Assembly: GCA_020629035.1 (NCBI GenBank)
Contig: JAHDEC010000001.1
Span: forward strand, 1-64,000
Direction of reading: 5' to 3'
DNA: 64,000 nucleotides
Source of the DNA: Saprospiraceae bacterium
GTDB lineage: Bacteria; Bacteroidota; Bacteroidia; Chitinophagales; Saprospiraceae
Below, piece by piece: positions 17,212-27,600 of the stretch (position 1 is its first letter; every line of letters starts with the position of its first letter). Both the position numbers and the translations under genes were made by a program. The notes below the pieces were generated by a model, which was not told the origin of the DNA, did no database searches, and worked only from the letters and a program-made list of their open reading frames with translations.

Positions 17212-19701
17212 TTATTCTTCTTCTATCTCTTCTTCACCCATTTCATCTTCCCGCTGTTTGGCAGCTTCATCTGGTACTACAACTCGTTCAAACCTCTCTT
17301 TTGCTTCATATTTGCTGCAATCAGTTTCAATTAAGTCTCCAACTGGTTTTACAAATGTAGCATTCGGATTAAGGCCAATTTTTGGGTCTGCTTCCAAACG
17401 TTTCATAAAGTCAATGAAAAATGGTCTTGCCATCACACCACCTTGTCCGTCTTGTAGATTAGTAAATCGAATCCATGGATCTTCACCACCAACCCAAGTA
17501 CCTACAACAATTTCTGGTGTGACGCCCATAAACCATCCATCTACATAATCGTTGGTGGTGCCTGTCTTACCACCAAACTCTGATTGAAGCCTGAATTGAT
17601 GGTTCTTAACCACATACTTTAGCATCTCTACCATTACGTAGTTATATTGTTCTTGCATAACTCTTCGCTGCTCAGGAATGGCATTATAGATTACCCGCCC
17701 ATTTTTATCTTCAATCTTAGTAATAAATATGGGCTTACGATAGATACCATTGTTAGCAAAAGAGCTATAAGCACTCGTCATTTCTAGCACATTTAGATCG
17801 GCGGAACCTAGACAAATGGAAGGAGCATTAGGGATTTTTGATTTTTTAATGCCCATGTCACTCGCCAGATTTCTTACTAATCCTACACTACCTAATTCCT
17901 TCATAAGCCAAACAGAAATGGAGTTTCTTGACCTTCTAAGCGCCTCCATTAAGGTCATATCTTCACCCGAAAACTTACCGTCTGCATTTTCAGGCGCCCA
18001 TGTATCCATAAGTCCGAAATTAGGGTCCTTTGCAGGGATGGTATATTGTAAGTCTTTTACTTTTTGGCAAGGAGACATCGCCTGCTGGCTGATAGCTGTT
18101 GCATAAACAAAAGGCTTAAAGGTAGATCCTACTTGTCTATCAGATTGCACATGATCATATTGGAAATATTTGTTTCCAATACCACCGACCCAGGTTTTTA
18201 CATAGCCAGTTTTAGGATCCATAGCTACCGATCCTAATTGCATATGCATTCGGTGATATCGTATACTATCCATTGGACTCATGTTGACTTTTATTTCACC
18301 TTTCTCGTGATCGAAGACTGTCATGTTGACTTTTTTCCGAAAGATTTTATCAGCTTTACTTTTTAAACCTCCCCAAGCGCCGGATAATTCAGGCCACAAA
18401 TCACTTTTTAGAATTTTCTCATAACGACTTTTCTGAGTTTTATTGATAAAATCTTCGGCTAATAGTTTAGATAAATACTTCGGATCTTCGCTTGCTTTGA
18501 GCATACGATTTATATCACTATCCCACAATCTTGCACTAGGAAAAGCATCACGAACTTTACTAAAAATCTGAGACATTTCTCGATTCTTTATTTGTTGGAA
18601 ACGATCACTCTGAGCGATTAAATTATCTAGCGATTTTTTTCTTATTCTCGCCTGATTTTCATCAGACTCAAAGGTCCATGGATCTTCACCTTTCCATCGA
18701 TTAAAGAATCTAGTTTGTAGGTCCGACATATGCCGTGTCATAGATTTTTCTGCATGCTCCTGCATTGTTAAATCTATGGTCGTGAAAATCTTTAATCCAT
18801 CTTCGTAAATGTTATACTTAGTACCGTCTGTTTTTAAATACTTGTCCTCTTTAAGGAGTTTTTTAAGGTAGCTTGTCAATGTTGCTCGAAAGTAGGGAGC
18901 CGGGCCTTTATAGTGAACAGTCCGATTAAATTTAGAAATATCAATGTCTTCTGCTTTTAATCGTTCAAACTCTTTAGTGGATAAAAAGTCGTTTCTAACC
19001 ATCTGACCCAAGACTATATTTCTGCGTTTTATGGCGTTTAGCGGATTCTTCTTCGGATTGTATAGGGATGGGTTTTTTAGCATACCTACCAGGACGGCAC
19101 ATTCTTCTATGCTTAGGCTTGCTTGATCTTTCCCAAAGTAAGTGCTGGCAGCAGCTTGAACACCGTATGAGTTATACAAAAAATCAAACTTATTAAGATA
19201 CATAGCTATGATTTCCTGTTTAGTATATCGACGTTCGAATTCTATGGCTATGACCCACTCTTTTAGTTTCTGCCAAACTCTTTTTATAAAGTTTGATGAG
19301 CGATCCGTAAAAAATAACTTCGCTAATTGCTGGGATATAGTACTTGCTCCTCCTTTAGTCCCTAAAAAGGCAACGGCTCTAAAAGTAGATCTTAGATCGA
19401 CGCCATTGTGTTTAAAATAACGCTCGTCTTCAGTAGATACCAAAGCATCTACAATGGCAGGATTTAAATCTTCAAAATCAATGGCTTCTCGGTTGTATTT
19501 GAAGTACCTACCAAGTTCTCTTAAATCTTGACTATATATAATACTTGCATACTCATAACTCGGGTTTTCGAGTTCACGAGTATCAGGCATTTTTGTCTTG
19601 GAAATAAAGAAAAACATCAATGCTATAGCAAAGAGTCCTAGAATAAATGCAAACCAGGTAAAGCGCGTCAGTTTCTTAAAAAATCTACTTGATCTTGACA
19701 T
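17212..19701 (-). CDS. Class A penicillin-binding protein 1A (second of two)
   Basis: An 829-residue paralogue of the preceding enzyme. Residues 14-34 are the membrane anchor. GT51 motifs: STEDERYFKHNG (Glu91) and GGASTISQQLAK. Transpeptidase motifs: STFKPF (Ser526), SRN (591-593), KTGTTND (712-718). The insert between the two catalytic domains (about 320-455) is Lys/Arg/Asp-rich and helical. The C-terminus again ends in an acidic tail (EDEMGEEEIEEE), shorter than in the paralogue. The 200 bp between the two genes and a separate promoter box suggest independent transcription. Both enzymes appear functional, so division-versus-elongation specialisation is possible but not shown. Confidence 0.93.
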   Translation of the reverse strand: MSRSSRFFKKLTRFTWFAFILGLFAIALMFFFISKTKMPDTRELENPSYEYASIIYSQDLRELGRYFKYNREAIDFEDLNPAIVDALVSTEDERYFKHNGVDLRSTFRAVAFLGTKGGASTISQQLAKLFFTDRSSNFIKRVWQKLKEWVIAIEFERRYTKQEIIAMYLNKFDFLYNSYGVQAAASTYFGKDQASLSIEECAVLVGMLKNPSLYNPKKNPLNAIKRRNIVLGQMVRNDFLSTKEFERLKAEDIDISKFNRTVHYKGPAPYFRATLTSYLKKLLKEDKYLKTDGTKYNIYEDGLKIFTTIDLTMQEHAEKSMTRHMSDLQTRFFNRWKGEDPWTFESDENQARIRKKSLDNLIAQSDRFQQIKNREMSQIFSKVRDAFPSARLWDSDINRMLKASEDPKYLSKLLAEDFINKTQKSRYEKILKSDLWPELSGAWGGLKSKADKIFRKKVNMTVFDHEKGEIKVNMSPMDSIRYHRMHMQLGSVAMDPKTGYVKTWVGGIGNKYFQYDHVQSDRQVGSTFKPFVYATAISQQAMSPCQKVKDLQYTIPAKDPNFGLMDTWAPENADGKFSGEDMTLMEALRRSRNSISVWLMKELGSVGLVRNLASDMGIKKSKIPNAPSICLGSADLNVLEMTSAYSSFANNGIYRKPIFITKIEDKNGRVIYNAIPEQRRVMQEQYNYVMVEMLKYVVKNHQFRLQSEFGGKTGTTNDYVDGWFMGVTPEIVVGTWVGGEDPWIRFTNLQDGQGGVMARPFFIDFMKRLEADPKIGLNPNATFVKPVGDLIETDCSKYEAKERFERVVVPDEAAKQREDEMGEEEIEEE

Positions 19702-19878
19702 TGAGTGTTTTCTAATATTAAATAAATATCTAATGTATTAAATCTAATGCTGTTTTCATTGAACGAAGTACACTAATCAACTTATTTTAGATTAATTATT
19801 AAATATTCTTGATGTAGCATATAGTTTTACAGTGAATAATTAAAAGGATAAGCTTTATTTTGTGTTGGTCAATTTCTA

Positions 19879-21390
19879 ATGAGCGAACTATTTAATAATA
19901 TAATTAAAGCCTATTTAAAGCTTCGATATCGAAGGATTTCCAGATTTATGGAACATCCCGAAGAAGTCCAAAGATCGATTCTTGATCAGATCTTACATCT
20001 TAATAAACATACACAATATGGTAGGGAGGTAGGTTTAGGCTCTATTCAGCATTACAGTGACTATAAGTCTAAGATTCCGCTACAAGAATACAACTCCATT
20101 TCTCCATTAATAAAACGCATGATGAATGGGGAAAAGAATTTATTATCTCCTGGAAAAACACAGTGGTTTTCTAAGTCATCTGGAACATCCGAGGACAAAA
20201 GCAAGTTTATTCCAGTCAGTAAAAAATACCTAATAAACAACCATGTCCAAAGCAGTTGGGATGCTGTAACATTGCTTTATCAATCAAATCCCAACTTAAA
20301 AATCTTTGCAGAAAAGAATTTAATCATGGGTGGCACTGTAAAATCTTACGAGGCATATCCAAGCACTATGTATGGAGATATATCTGGTATAATGATTCAT
20401 AACATGCCATCCGTGGGAAGACCCTTCTACACACCAGATTTCGAAACAGCTTTGCTAGAAAATTGGGACGAGAAAATCGATCAAATGGTCAAACAATGTA
20501 GCCAACAAGATGTAGTAATGTTTGGAGGTGTGCCAACTTGGGTGATCGTGCTTTTCGAAGCTATGCTTGATCATACGGGTAAGAACAACATCTTAGAGAT
20601 ATGGCCTAATGTGAGCACATACATACATGGCGGAGTCAACATTGAACCATATAAAAATCAAATAAAGCAATACATACCTAGCGATCAGCTACAATTTATG
20701 GAAGCTTACAATGCTAGTGAAGGTTATTTTGCTTTGCAGGATAAGCCAGAAGCTGAAGGCATGATGTTACTCCTAGATAACAGTATCTTTTATGAGTTTA
20801 TACCCTTGGAAGAGATAAAAACAGCTGAACCAAATGCCTACATGATTCACGAGGTCGAACTAAATAAAACCTATGCAATTGTAATTAGCAATACTTCAGG
20901 TTTATACAGGTATATCGTAGGAGATACTGTCGAATTTACCTCATTAAAACCACACAGAATAAAAATAGTCGGCAGGATAAAGCACTTTATAAACGTCTTT
21001 GGTGAAGAGGTCATGGTTTCCAATACCGATAAAGCCCTAAGCCAAGCATGTGCTGCATTTAATGTCGAAATTAAGGACTATACGGTAGCACCAAGATTCC
21101 TGACTAAAACACAAAAAGGTGGACACGAATGGGCCATAGAATTTATAGAAGCACCTAAAGATTTAGAAGCTTTTTCTAACTATTTAGACCAGTCTCTACA
21201 AGCTATAAATTCAGATTACGAGGCTAAAAGGTTTAAAGATATGGCCTTAAGCAATCTGAGTATCCATGTGCTAAAAAAAGGGACCTTTGAACGATGGATG
21301 CGGAAAAAGGAAAAGTTTGGAGGGCAAAGTAAAATCCCTAGACTATCTAATAAGCGAAGTTTTCTGGAAGAAATCGTTTCTTTGTCCTAA
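19879..21390 (+). CDS. GH3 auxin-responsive promoter family protein
   Basis: A 503-residue protein of the GH3 family in the ANL (adenylating) superfamily. The phosphate-binding loop SKSSGTSEDKSKFIPVS lies near residue 98, and later motifs YNASEGYFALQ, SNTSGLYRYIVGDTVEF and KIVGRIKHFINVFGEEV match GH3 nucleotide-binding and hinge motifs. Plant GH3 enzymes join acyl acids to amino acids; the substrates of bacterial members are unknown. It is the first gene of a cluster with a small conserved protein and recO, with gaps of 9 and 1 bp, so co-transcription is likely. Confidence 0.9.
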   Translation: MSELFNNIIKAYLKLRYRRISRFMEHPEEVQRSILDQILHLNKHTQYGREVGLGSIQHYSDYKSKIPLQEYNSISPLIKRMMNGEKNLLSPGKTQWFSKSSGTSEDKSKFIPVSKKYLINNHVQSSWDAVTLLYQSNPNLKIFAEKNLIMGGTVKSYEAYPSTMYGDISGIMIHNMPSVGRPFYTPDFETALLENWDEKIDQMVKQCSQQDVVMFGGVPTWVIVLFEAMLDHTGKNNILEIWPNVSTYIHGGVNIEPYKNQIKQYIPSDQLQFMEAYNASEGYFALQDKPEAEGMMLLLDNSIFYEFIPLEEIKTAEPNAYMIHEVELNKTYAIVISNTSGLYRYIVGDTVEFTSLKPHRIKIVGRIKHFINVFGEEVMVSNTDKALSQACAAFNVEIKDYTVAPRFLTKTQKGGHEWAIEFIEAPKDLEAFSNYLDQSLQAINSDYEAKRFKDMALSNLSIHVLKKGTFERWMRKKEKFGGQSKIPRLSNKRSFLEEIVSLS

Positions 21391-21399
21391 GCTTTTATC

Positions 21400-21687
21400 A
21401 TGGATATAGGATTTAATGAAATAATGTCCCAAGATCAAAATGAAGAAAAAATCTTGGAGATGATCGAACAGCGAGTTGCTGAATTATTAGATACAGAACC
21501 TGAATTGTTGATGTCCTATTTATATAGACTAGATGTGCTCGAAAAGGACCTGAAACTGGCTATGAAGTTAAATGCTAGCAATAGTTTGGCTAGTGTTTTT
21601 TCTAAGCTCATTTGGGAAAGACAAAAGAAAAGAATCCTGCTTAGACAACAATTTAAACAAGATCCAATAGAAGGTTGGGAGTACTAA
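21400..21687 (+). CDS. Small conserved protein of unknown function, upstream of recO
   Basis: A 95-residue acidic, mostly helical cytoplasmic protein. The ATG at 21424 would give an 87-residue form beginning MSQDQNEEKIL and may be the true start. The segment DTEPELLMSYLYRLDVLEKDLKLAM and the basic end (LIWERQKKRILLRQQFK) match a small protein I associate with Bacteroidota genomes, but no function is known to me. It lies 9 bp after the GH3 gene and 1 bp before recO, so it is probably translated in the same operon. Confidence 0.75.
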   Translation: MDIGFNEIMSQDQNEEKILEMIEQRVAELLDTEPELLMSYLYRLDVLEKDLKLAMKLNASNSLASVFSKLIWERQKKRILLRQQFKQDPIEGWEY

Positions 21688-21688
21688 T

Positions 21689-22411
21689 ATGGAAAAGTCA
21701 GTTGGCATTGTATTTAAATCCTTACCCTTCGGCGAAACCAGCCTAATCCTCGATATATTTACTCAGTCTGAAGGCTTACAATCTTTTATCGTAAGTGGAG
21801 TGCGAAAAAAGAAAAAAAACATGCAGGCCTTATACCAAGTTATGCAAATGCTTGAAGTGGTTTATTACCCATCTAAAGGAGACAGTTTAAGACGGATAAA
21901 AGAGGCAAATGTCCACCATAAATACCAACATATTTTTCGCGATATTCCGATTACTTCTTTAGCTACCTTAATGATGGATTTTACTAGACAGTCCGTTAAA
22001 GAAAAAGAAGCAAATGACCACCTATTTGAATTTTTATTCCACCATTTTCTACTCATAGATGATGAACCAGAGGGTAAGGCGAACTATCATATTTACTATT
22101 TACTCCAGTTATGCAAAGAAATAGGTATTAGCCCACATAATAACTATGGAGCCGCTAATCCATATTTCAACATAAGAGATGGTGCATTTAGTGCAAATTT
22201 GGAGCAAGATGCTCCTTATTATTTAGATGAAGAACAAAGTAAATACCTCAGTATTTTTCTAGATAAACCTTGGCTTGAAGCAACTTCTATTAAGATGAAT
22301 CGGGAAATGCGACACAGATTATTGGATGCAATGGTTAAATACTATAGTTATCACCTTGAAAACTTCAAAAAACCTAAATCGCTAGACATATTAAAAGTTA
22401 TTTTTGCGTGA
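21689..22411 (+). CDS. recO: DNA repair protein RecO
   Basis: A 240-residue recombination mediator that works with RecR to load RecA on SSB-coated single-stranded DNA. The N-terminal OB fold is recognised by GIVFKSLPFGETSLILDIFT and FIVSGVRKKKKN. The helical C-terminal part follows with a conserved length. The zinc-binding cysteines of some RecO proteins are absent. It lies 1 bp after the small conserved gene and 26 bp before the E1 dehydrogenase gene. Confidence 0.9.
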   Translation: MEKSVGIVFKSLPFGETSLILDIFTQSEGLQSFIVSGVRKKKKNMQALYQVMQMLEVVYYPSKGDSLRRIKEANVHHKYQHIFRDIPITSLATLMMDFTRQSVKEKEANDHLFEFLFHHFLLIDDEPEGKANYHIYYLLQLCKEIGISPHNNYGAANPYFNIRDGAFSANLEQDAPYYLDEEQSKYLSIFLDKPWLEATSIKMNREMRHRLLDAMVKYYSYHLENFKKPKSLDILKVIFA

Positions 22412-22437
22412 AAATTAGAAAAGTATAATTCAACTCT

Positions 22438-24423
22438 ATGAATTCTATTATAAAGTACCAGAAAAAGAGCTTGACAAAAACAAGCCTAATTAGACTCTAC
22501 GAGTCGATGCTTAGACCTAGACTTATTGAGGAGAAAATGTTGTCGCTCCTTCGTCAAGGAAAAATCTCTAAGTGGTTTTCAGGTATTGGACAAGAAGCAA
22601 TAGCTGTTGGCTGTACTTTAGCATTGGAATCTGATGAAATGATTTTTCCGATGCATCGTAACCTTGGCGTTTTTACTTCTCGTGAGGTACCTCTATCTAG
22701 ATTGTTAGCTCAATGGCAGGGGAAAGCTTCTGGTTTTACCAAAGGCAGAGATCGCTCTTTTCATTTTGGTACAGCTGAGTATAATATTACTGGAATGATT
22801 TCTCATTTAGGAGCCCAATTGTCTTTGGCAGACGGAGTAGCATTGGCACATAAACTGAAAAATCAGGCAAAAGTTTCCCTAGCGTTTACTGGAGAAGGAG
22901 GCACAAGTGAGGGCGAATTTCATGAAGCCTTAAACATGGCTGCCGTTTGGCAATTACCGGTCATATTTGTCATAGAGAACAATGGATATGGGCTTTCTAC
23001 ACCTACAAGGGAGCAATATTATTGCGAGAATCTAGCCGATAAAGGGGTGGGTTATGGTATAGAATCTAAAATCATCGATGGAAACAATATTCTAGAAGTC
23101 TATAATACTATAAAGACAGCGGCCGAGAAAATGCGAAAAAATCCTACACCACTCCTCATCGAATGCAAGACGTTTAGAATGAGAGGGCATGAAGAAGCAT
23201 CAGGCACTAAGTATGTCCCAAAGGAGCTAATGGATATGTGGGCCAAAAAAGATCCCATCGAAAACTATAAAAACTATCTTCTTGCGGAAGGAATTCTAGA
23301 TGAAACTGCATTGGAAAAAATGCGGAAGCAAATAAAAAAGGAGATCGACAAAACGGTAAAAGCTTCCTTTAAAGAAGCAGCCATAGAATCTACGCCAAGT
23401 CAAGAACTAGCAGATCTATTTTACCCATATACTTACAAAGAAATAGCAACCAAATCCTCTACTAAAAGCATGCGCTTTATTGATGCAATTTCAGACGGTT
23501 TAGATCAAGCCATGCAAAAGTTTGATGACCTCGTTTTGATGGGCCAAGATATTGCTGAGTATGGTGGAGTATTTAAAATCACCGATGATTTTTATAAAAA
23601 ATACGGTTTAGATAGAGTACGAAATACACCTATTTGCGAAAGTGCAGTGTTAGGAATTGCTATGGGGCTTTCTCTGAGAGGCGTGAGGTCGATGGTCGAA
23701 ATGCAGTTTTCAGATTTTGTAAGCTGTGGTTTTAATCAAATCGTCAATAACATCGCTAAAGTGCACTATCGATGGGGAGCTAATGTTAATACCGTCATCC
23801 GAATGCCGACAGGTGGAGGAATGGCAGCTGGTCCATTTCATTCCCAAAGCACAGAAGCTTGGTTTACTCATACGCCTGGCTTAAAAATAGTCTACCCTTC
23901 GAGTCCGTATGACGCAAAAGGCCTGCTCCTTGCTTCATTTGAAGACCCAAATCCGGTCATGTTTTTTGAGCACAAAGCTTTGTACAGAAGTATTGAAGAA
24001 GAAGTTCCAGAAGGTTACTATACACTTCCTATAGGCAAAGCTAATTTGATTAGTTCGGGTCCAGATTGCAGCATTATAACTTATGGTCAGGGTGTAATCT
24101 GGGCTAAAGAAGTTGCAAAAGAAATGGGCATTGAGGCTAGTATTTTAGATCTGCGTTCATTAGTACCCCTAGATTATGAGGCCATTGATGAAGTGGTTAA
24201 AAGCACAAACAAAGTATTGATCCTACATGAAGATGTAATGATGGGTGGAATAGGTGGTGAGATCTCAGCTTATATAACCGAGCATTTATTCGAATTTTTA
24301 GATGCTCCTATCATGAGAGTCGCTTCGTTAAATTCGCCAATACCCTTTGCCAAAGAGTTAGAAGATCATTTTCTACCTAAAGATAGATGTAAAACAAGCC
24401 TAGAAAAACTGATTAATTACTAG
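22438..24423 (+). CDS. Fused 2-oxoacid dehydrogenase E1 component (alpha + beta)
   Basis: A 661-residue thiamine-diphosphate enzyme in which E1-alpha and E1-beta are one chain. The alpha half has the ThDP/Mg motif beginning GEGGTSEGEFHEAL and ending IENN, and KTFRMRGHEEASGT. The beta half starts near residue 344 (FIDAISDGLDQAM) and carries MGQDIAEYGGVFKIT, RNTPICESAVLGIAMGLS and the C-terminal transketolase fold (LDLRSLVPLDYEA, HEDVMMGGIGGEI). It decarboxylates a 2-oxoacid and transfers the acyl group to the lipoyl E2; branched-chain oxoacids or pyruvate are both possible. E2 and E3 are not in the window. Fused E1 enzymes are common in Bacteroidota. Confidence 0.92.
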   Translation: MNSIIKYQKKSLTKTSLIRLYESMLRPRLIEEKMLSLLRQGKISKWFSGIGQEAIAVGCTLALESDEMIFPMHRNLGVFTSREVPLSRLLAQWQGKASGFTKGRDRSFHFGTAEYNITGMISHLGAQLSLADGVALAHKLKNQAKVSLAFTGEGGTSEGEFHEALNMAAVWQLPVIFVIENNGYGLSTPTREQYYCENLADKGVGYGIESKIIDGNNILEVYNTIKTAAEKMRKNPTPLLIECKTFRMRGHEEASGTKYVPKELMDMWAKKDPIENYKNYLLAEGILDETALEKMRKQIKKEIDKTVKASFKEAAIESTPSQELADLFYPYTYKEIATKSSTKSMRFIDAISDGLDQAMQKFDDLVLMGQDIAEYGGVFKITDDFYKKYGLDRVRNTPICESAVLGIAMGLSLRGVRSMVEMQFSDFVSCGFNQIVNNIAKVHYRWGANVNTVIRMPTGGGMAAGPFHSQSTEAWFTHTPGLKIVYPSSPYDAKGLLLASFEDPNPVMFFEHKALYRSIEEEVPEGYYTLPIGKANLISSGPDCSIITYGQGVIWAKEVAKEMGIEASILDLRSLVPLDYEAIDEVVKSTNKVLILHEDVMMGGIGGEISAYITEHLFEFLDAPIMRVASLNSPIPFAKELEDHFLPKDRCKTSLEKLINY

Positions 24424-24610
24424 ATTTAAGTAATAGAAAATTATTGACCATCAATTTGTATAGTTCTTATATTATCGATCGTCAATTATTTACAGAAATT
24501 AGTATTTTTAGGCACAATTGAACACCATATAATTAAGAAGTACATTTTAATTTGTAATAACATCAAAAATTAAACTCGTTTAATTCGTAATTAAGGTAAA
24601 AGAAAACAAC

Positions 24611-27600
24611 ATGAGAACAATAGCAATCTTGCTTTTGACTGCTAGTCTTTTATACTCTTGTGCCGCTGACAAGAATCAAGCTAAATCTGATTTTGATACA
24701 ATAGAAACAGTCAAGCTATTTAACGAATTAAGTTCAAAACAAACAGGACTAACTTTTGTAAATAAGGTATTGGAAACACCTGAAAGTAATCTTGCAATTT
24801 ATGATTACTATTATAATGGTTCTGGAGTATCAATAATAGATATCAACAATGATGGTCTTGACGATTTGTTTTTCACTGGAAATCACGTAAAAAACAAATT
24901 ATATTTAAATGAAGGTGGATTGAAATTTAAGGATATTTCTACTTCAGCAGGAATTGAAACTAATAAATGGGCAACAGGCTCATCCATCGTTGATATTAAT
25001 CAAGATGGGTTTATGGATATTTATGTTTGTAATTCAGGTCCGGTTAATGGAAATCAAATGCTGAATAATGACCTTTTTATTAACAATGGAGACAACACAT
25101 TTACTGAATCATTATTAAAATACGGATTAGAAGATGGAGCCAGATCAGTACAAGCTGGTTTTGCAGATTTTGATAAAGATGGAGATTTGGATTTATGGCT
25201 AAATAACCATTTAAGAAGAAAGATAGGAGGCATGCCAGATGAGTTTTTTGAAAACTTGGAGAATTTAGTGTATGAAGAGAATCGAAGTCGCATGAAGAAC
25301 ATGTACTTTGAGAATGTAAACGGGAAATTTATCAATAAAAGTGAAGAGAAAGGAATCAATGAGTTTTCTTTTTCTTTAGGTCTTGCCATTGCAGACCTAA
25401 ATAATGATGGATGGTTAGATGTTTTTTGTGCTAATGATTATTTTCTACCAGACTTTTATTATTTAAATAATCAAAATGGCGGCTTTAAACAGGTCAATAA
25501 TTCTTTGATGGATCATAATTCATTCTATTCAATGGGAGTAGATGCTAATGATTTTAATAATGATGGATTGCTAGATTTAGCAGTGGTGGATATGACTCCA
25601 GCTGATCATGTTCGAAACAAAGTACTGATGGAATCAATGAATGTTAATCGATTTAGATACCTAAATGAAGTTAAGCGATACCCAAAACAATATATGTTTA
25701 ATGGTTTCTACTTAAATAGGGGACAAGGAAAACTTTCAGATATTGCCCACCAGTTAAATGTTGCGCAAACTGATTGGAGTTGGACTTCATTGTTAGTTGA
25801 TTTAGATCAAGATGGATTTAAAGATTATTTTGTTACAAATGGATTTCTAAGAGATACAAAGGATAATGACTATGGAATAAAGCTGGAAAAATTAGAGATT
25901 GAAAAGGGTCGTCAATTAACTAGTGCAGAAGTGTTTGATGAAATGCAAAATGTTACGTCAAAGCCTTTAAATAATTTTCTTTTTAAGAATGACAATGGAG
26001 AAAGACTAATCGACGTTTCAGAACAATGGGGAATTAAAACACCAACTTTTTCGAATGGGGCTGCCTATGGTGATTTTGACAATGATGGGGATCTAGATAT
26101 AGTTATTAATAACTTAAGTCAGGAAGTTACCTTTATGGAAAACTTGAGTAATGGTAGAAACAATAATGTTTCTATCAAGCTTATTGATAAAAAAAATCCA
26201 GCTTCAGTATTACATGCAAAGGTTACAATAAATGCAGGCAATTTATCTCAGCGTTTCGACTATTCTTTTGTTCGTGGCTATCAGTCTTGCATGGCAGAAA
26301 GATTGGTTATAGGTGTAGGGAAACACTCATCGGTTGATGAGCTTATTATAGAATATAATGATGGAACAAAACAAGTTGAGAAAAATCTAACAATTAATAC
26401 CTTAAATATAATTGAAAGACGAGATAACCTTCCTCTAACAGAAACTAAAAAGCAAGATGTACCAACAATTATTGAAATTACATCTAGAATTCCATCTTTT
26501 GACTTTAGACACATTGAAGATAATTTCGATGATTTTGAACAAGAAATTTTACTTCCACATAAATACTCAAATCTTGGTCCTTGTCTGGCAGTTGGGGATG
26601 TCAATGGAGATGGATTTGATGACTTTTATCTAGGAGGATCCAAAGGTTACTCAGGAAAAATCATTACACAGTCAGGGAATAAGTTTGTGGAATTAAGCAA
26701 TCCAATATTTAAATTTGACGAGCAATATGAAGACCTTGGAGCACAGTTTATAGATGTAGATAACGATGGTGACTTGGACCTTTATGTAGCAAGTGGAGGA
26801 GGTGGAGAGATAAAATTTGAATCGCTTCTTCAAGATCGATTATACACGAATAACGGAAATGGTTTGTTTAAAGTTGCAACAAAAAATCTTCCAATAATTA
26901 ATAGCAGTACCTCAGTGATTTCTACCTGTGATGTAAATGGAGATGGTTTTCAGGATCTATTTGTGGGTGGAAGAAATGTTCCGGGTAAATATCCATTAAA
27001 AGCCAAGTCTTACCTCCTAATTAACAAGCAAGGAAAATTTGAGAATAGGATTGATGAATATTTTAATTTAGAAGATATACCAGGTATGATAACAAGTACC
27101 TTATATGAAGATTTTAATGGAGATACCTTTAAAGATTTTTTTATTGTTTCAGAATGGGATGAACCAAAATTATTTCTTTACAAAAGTAACAAATTTAAAA
27201 AAGCTTCAACAACATTAGATAATCATAAAGGATGGTGGCTTGATGCACAATGTGCAGATTTCGATAAAGATGGTGATTTAGATATTGTATTAGGCAACTT
27301 AGGAGAAAACAATAAATTCCATCCTACATTTAAAAAACCATTAGGTGTTTTAGCTTCAGATTTTGATAGTAATGGAACACATGATGTAGTACTGACCAAA
27401 GTTTATAAAAATAAATTAGTACCAATAAGAGGTAAAGAATGCAGCACAGAACAAATGCCCTACTTAGATGAAAAATTTAGCTCTTACGCAGATTTTGCTA
27501 ATTCATCACTACAAGAAATACTTGGTACCGAAAACATGAAGAACGCAGAAGGATTTTCGGTAACCACGTTTTCTAGCTACTATGCAACTAATGATGGAAA

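Noticed and set aside
17207-17548. A 113-codon plus-strand frame opposite the second PBP gene
   Set aside because: Antisense shadow of a well-supported gene; Ser/Pro-rich composition mirrors the acidic tail codons.
24440-24500. TTGAC/GTCAA inverted repeat upstream of the VCBS operon as operator
   Set aside because: Arms are short and imperfect and there is no convincing TAnnTTTG box nearby; too weak to list.
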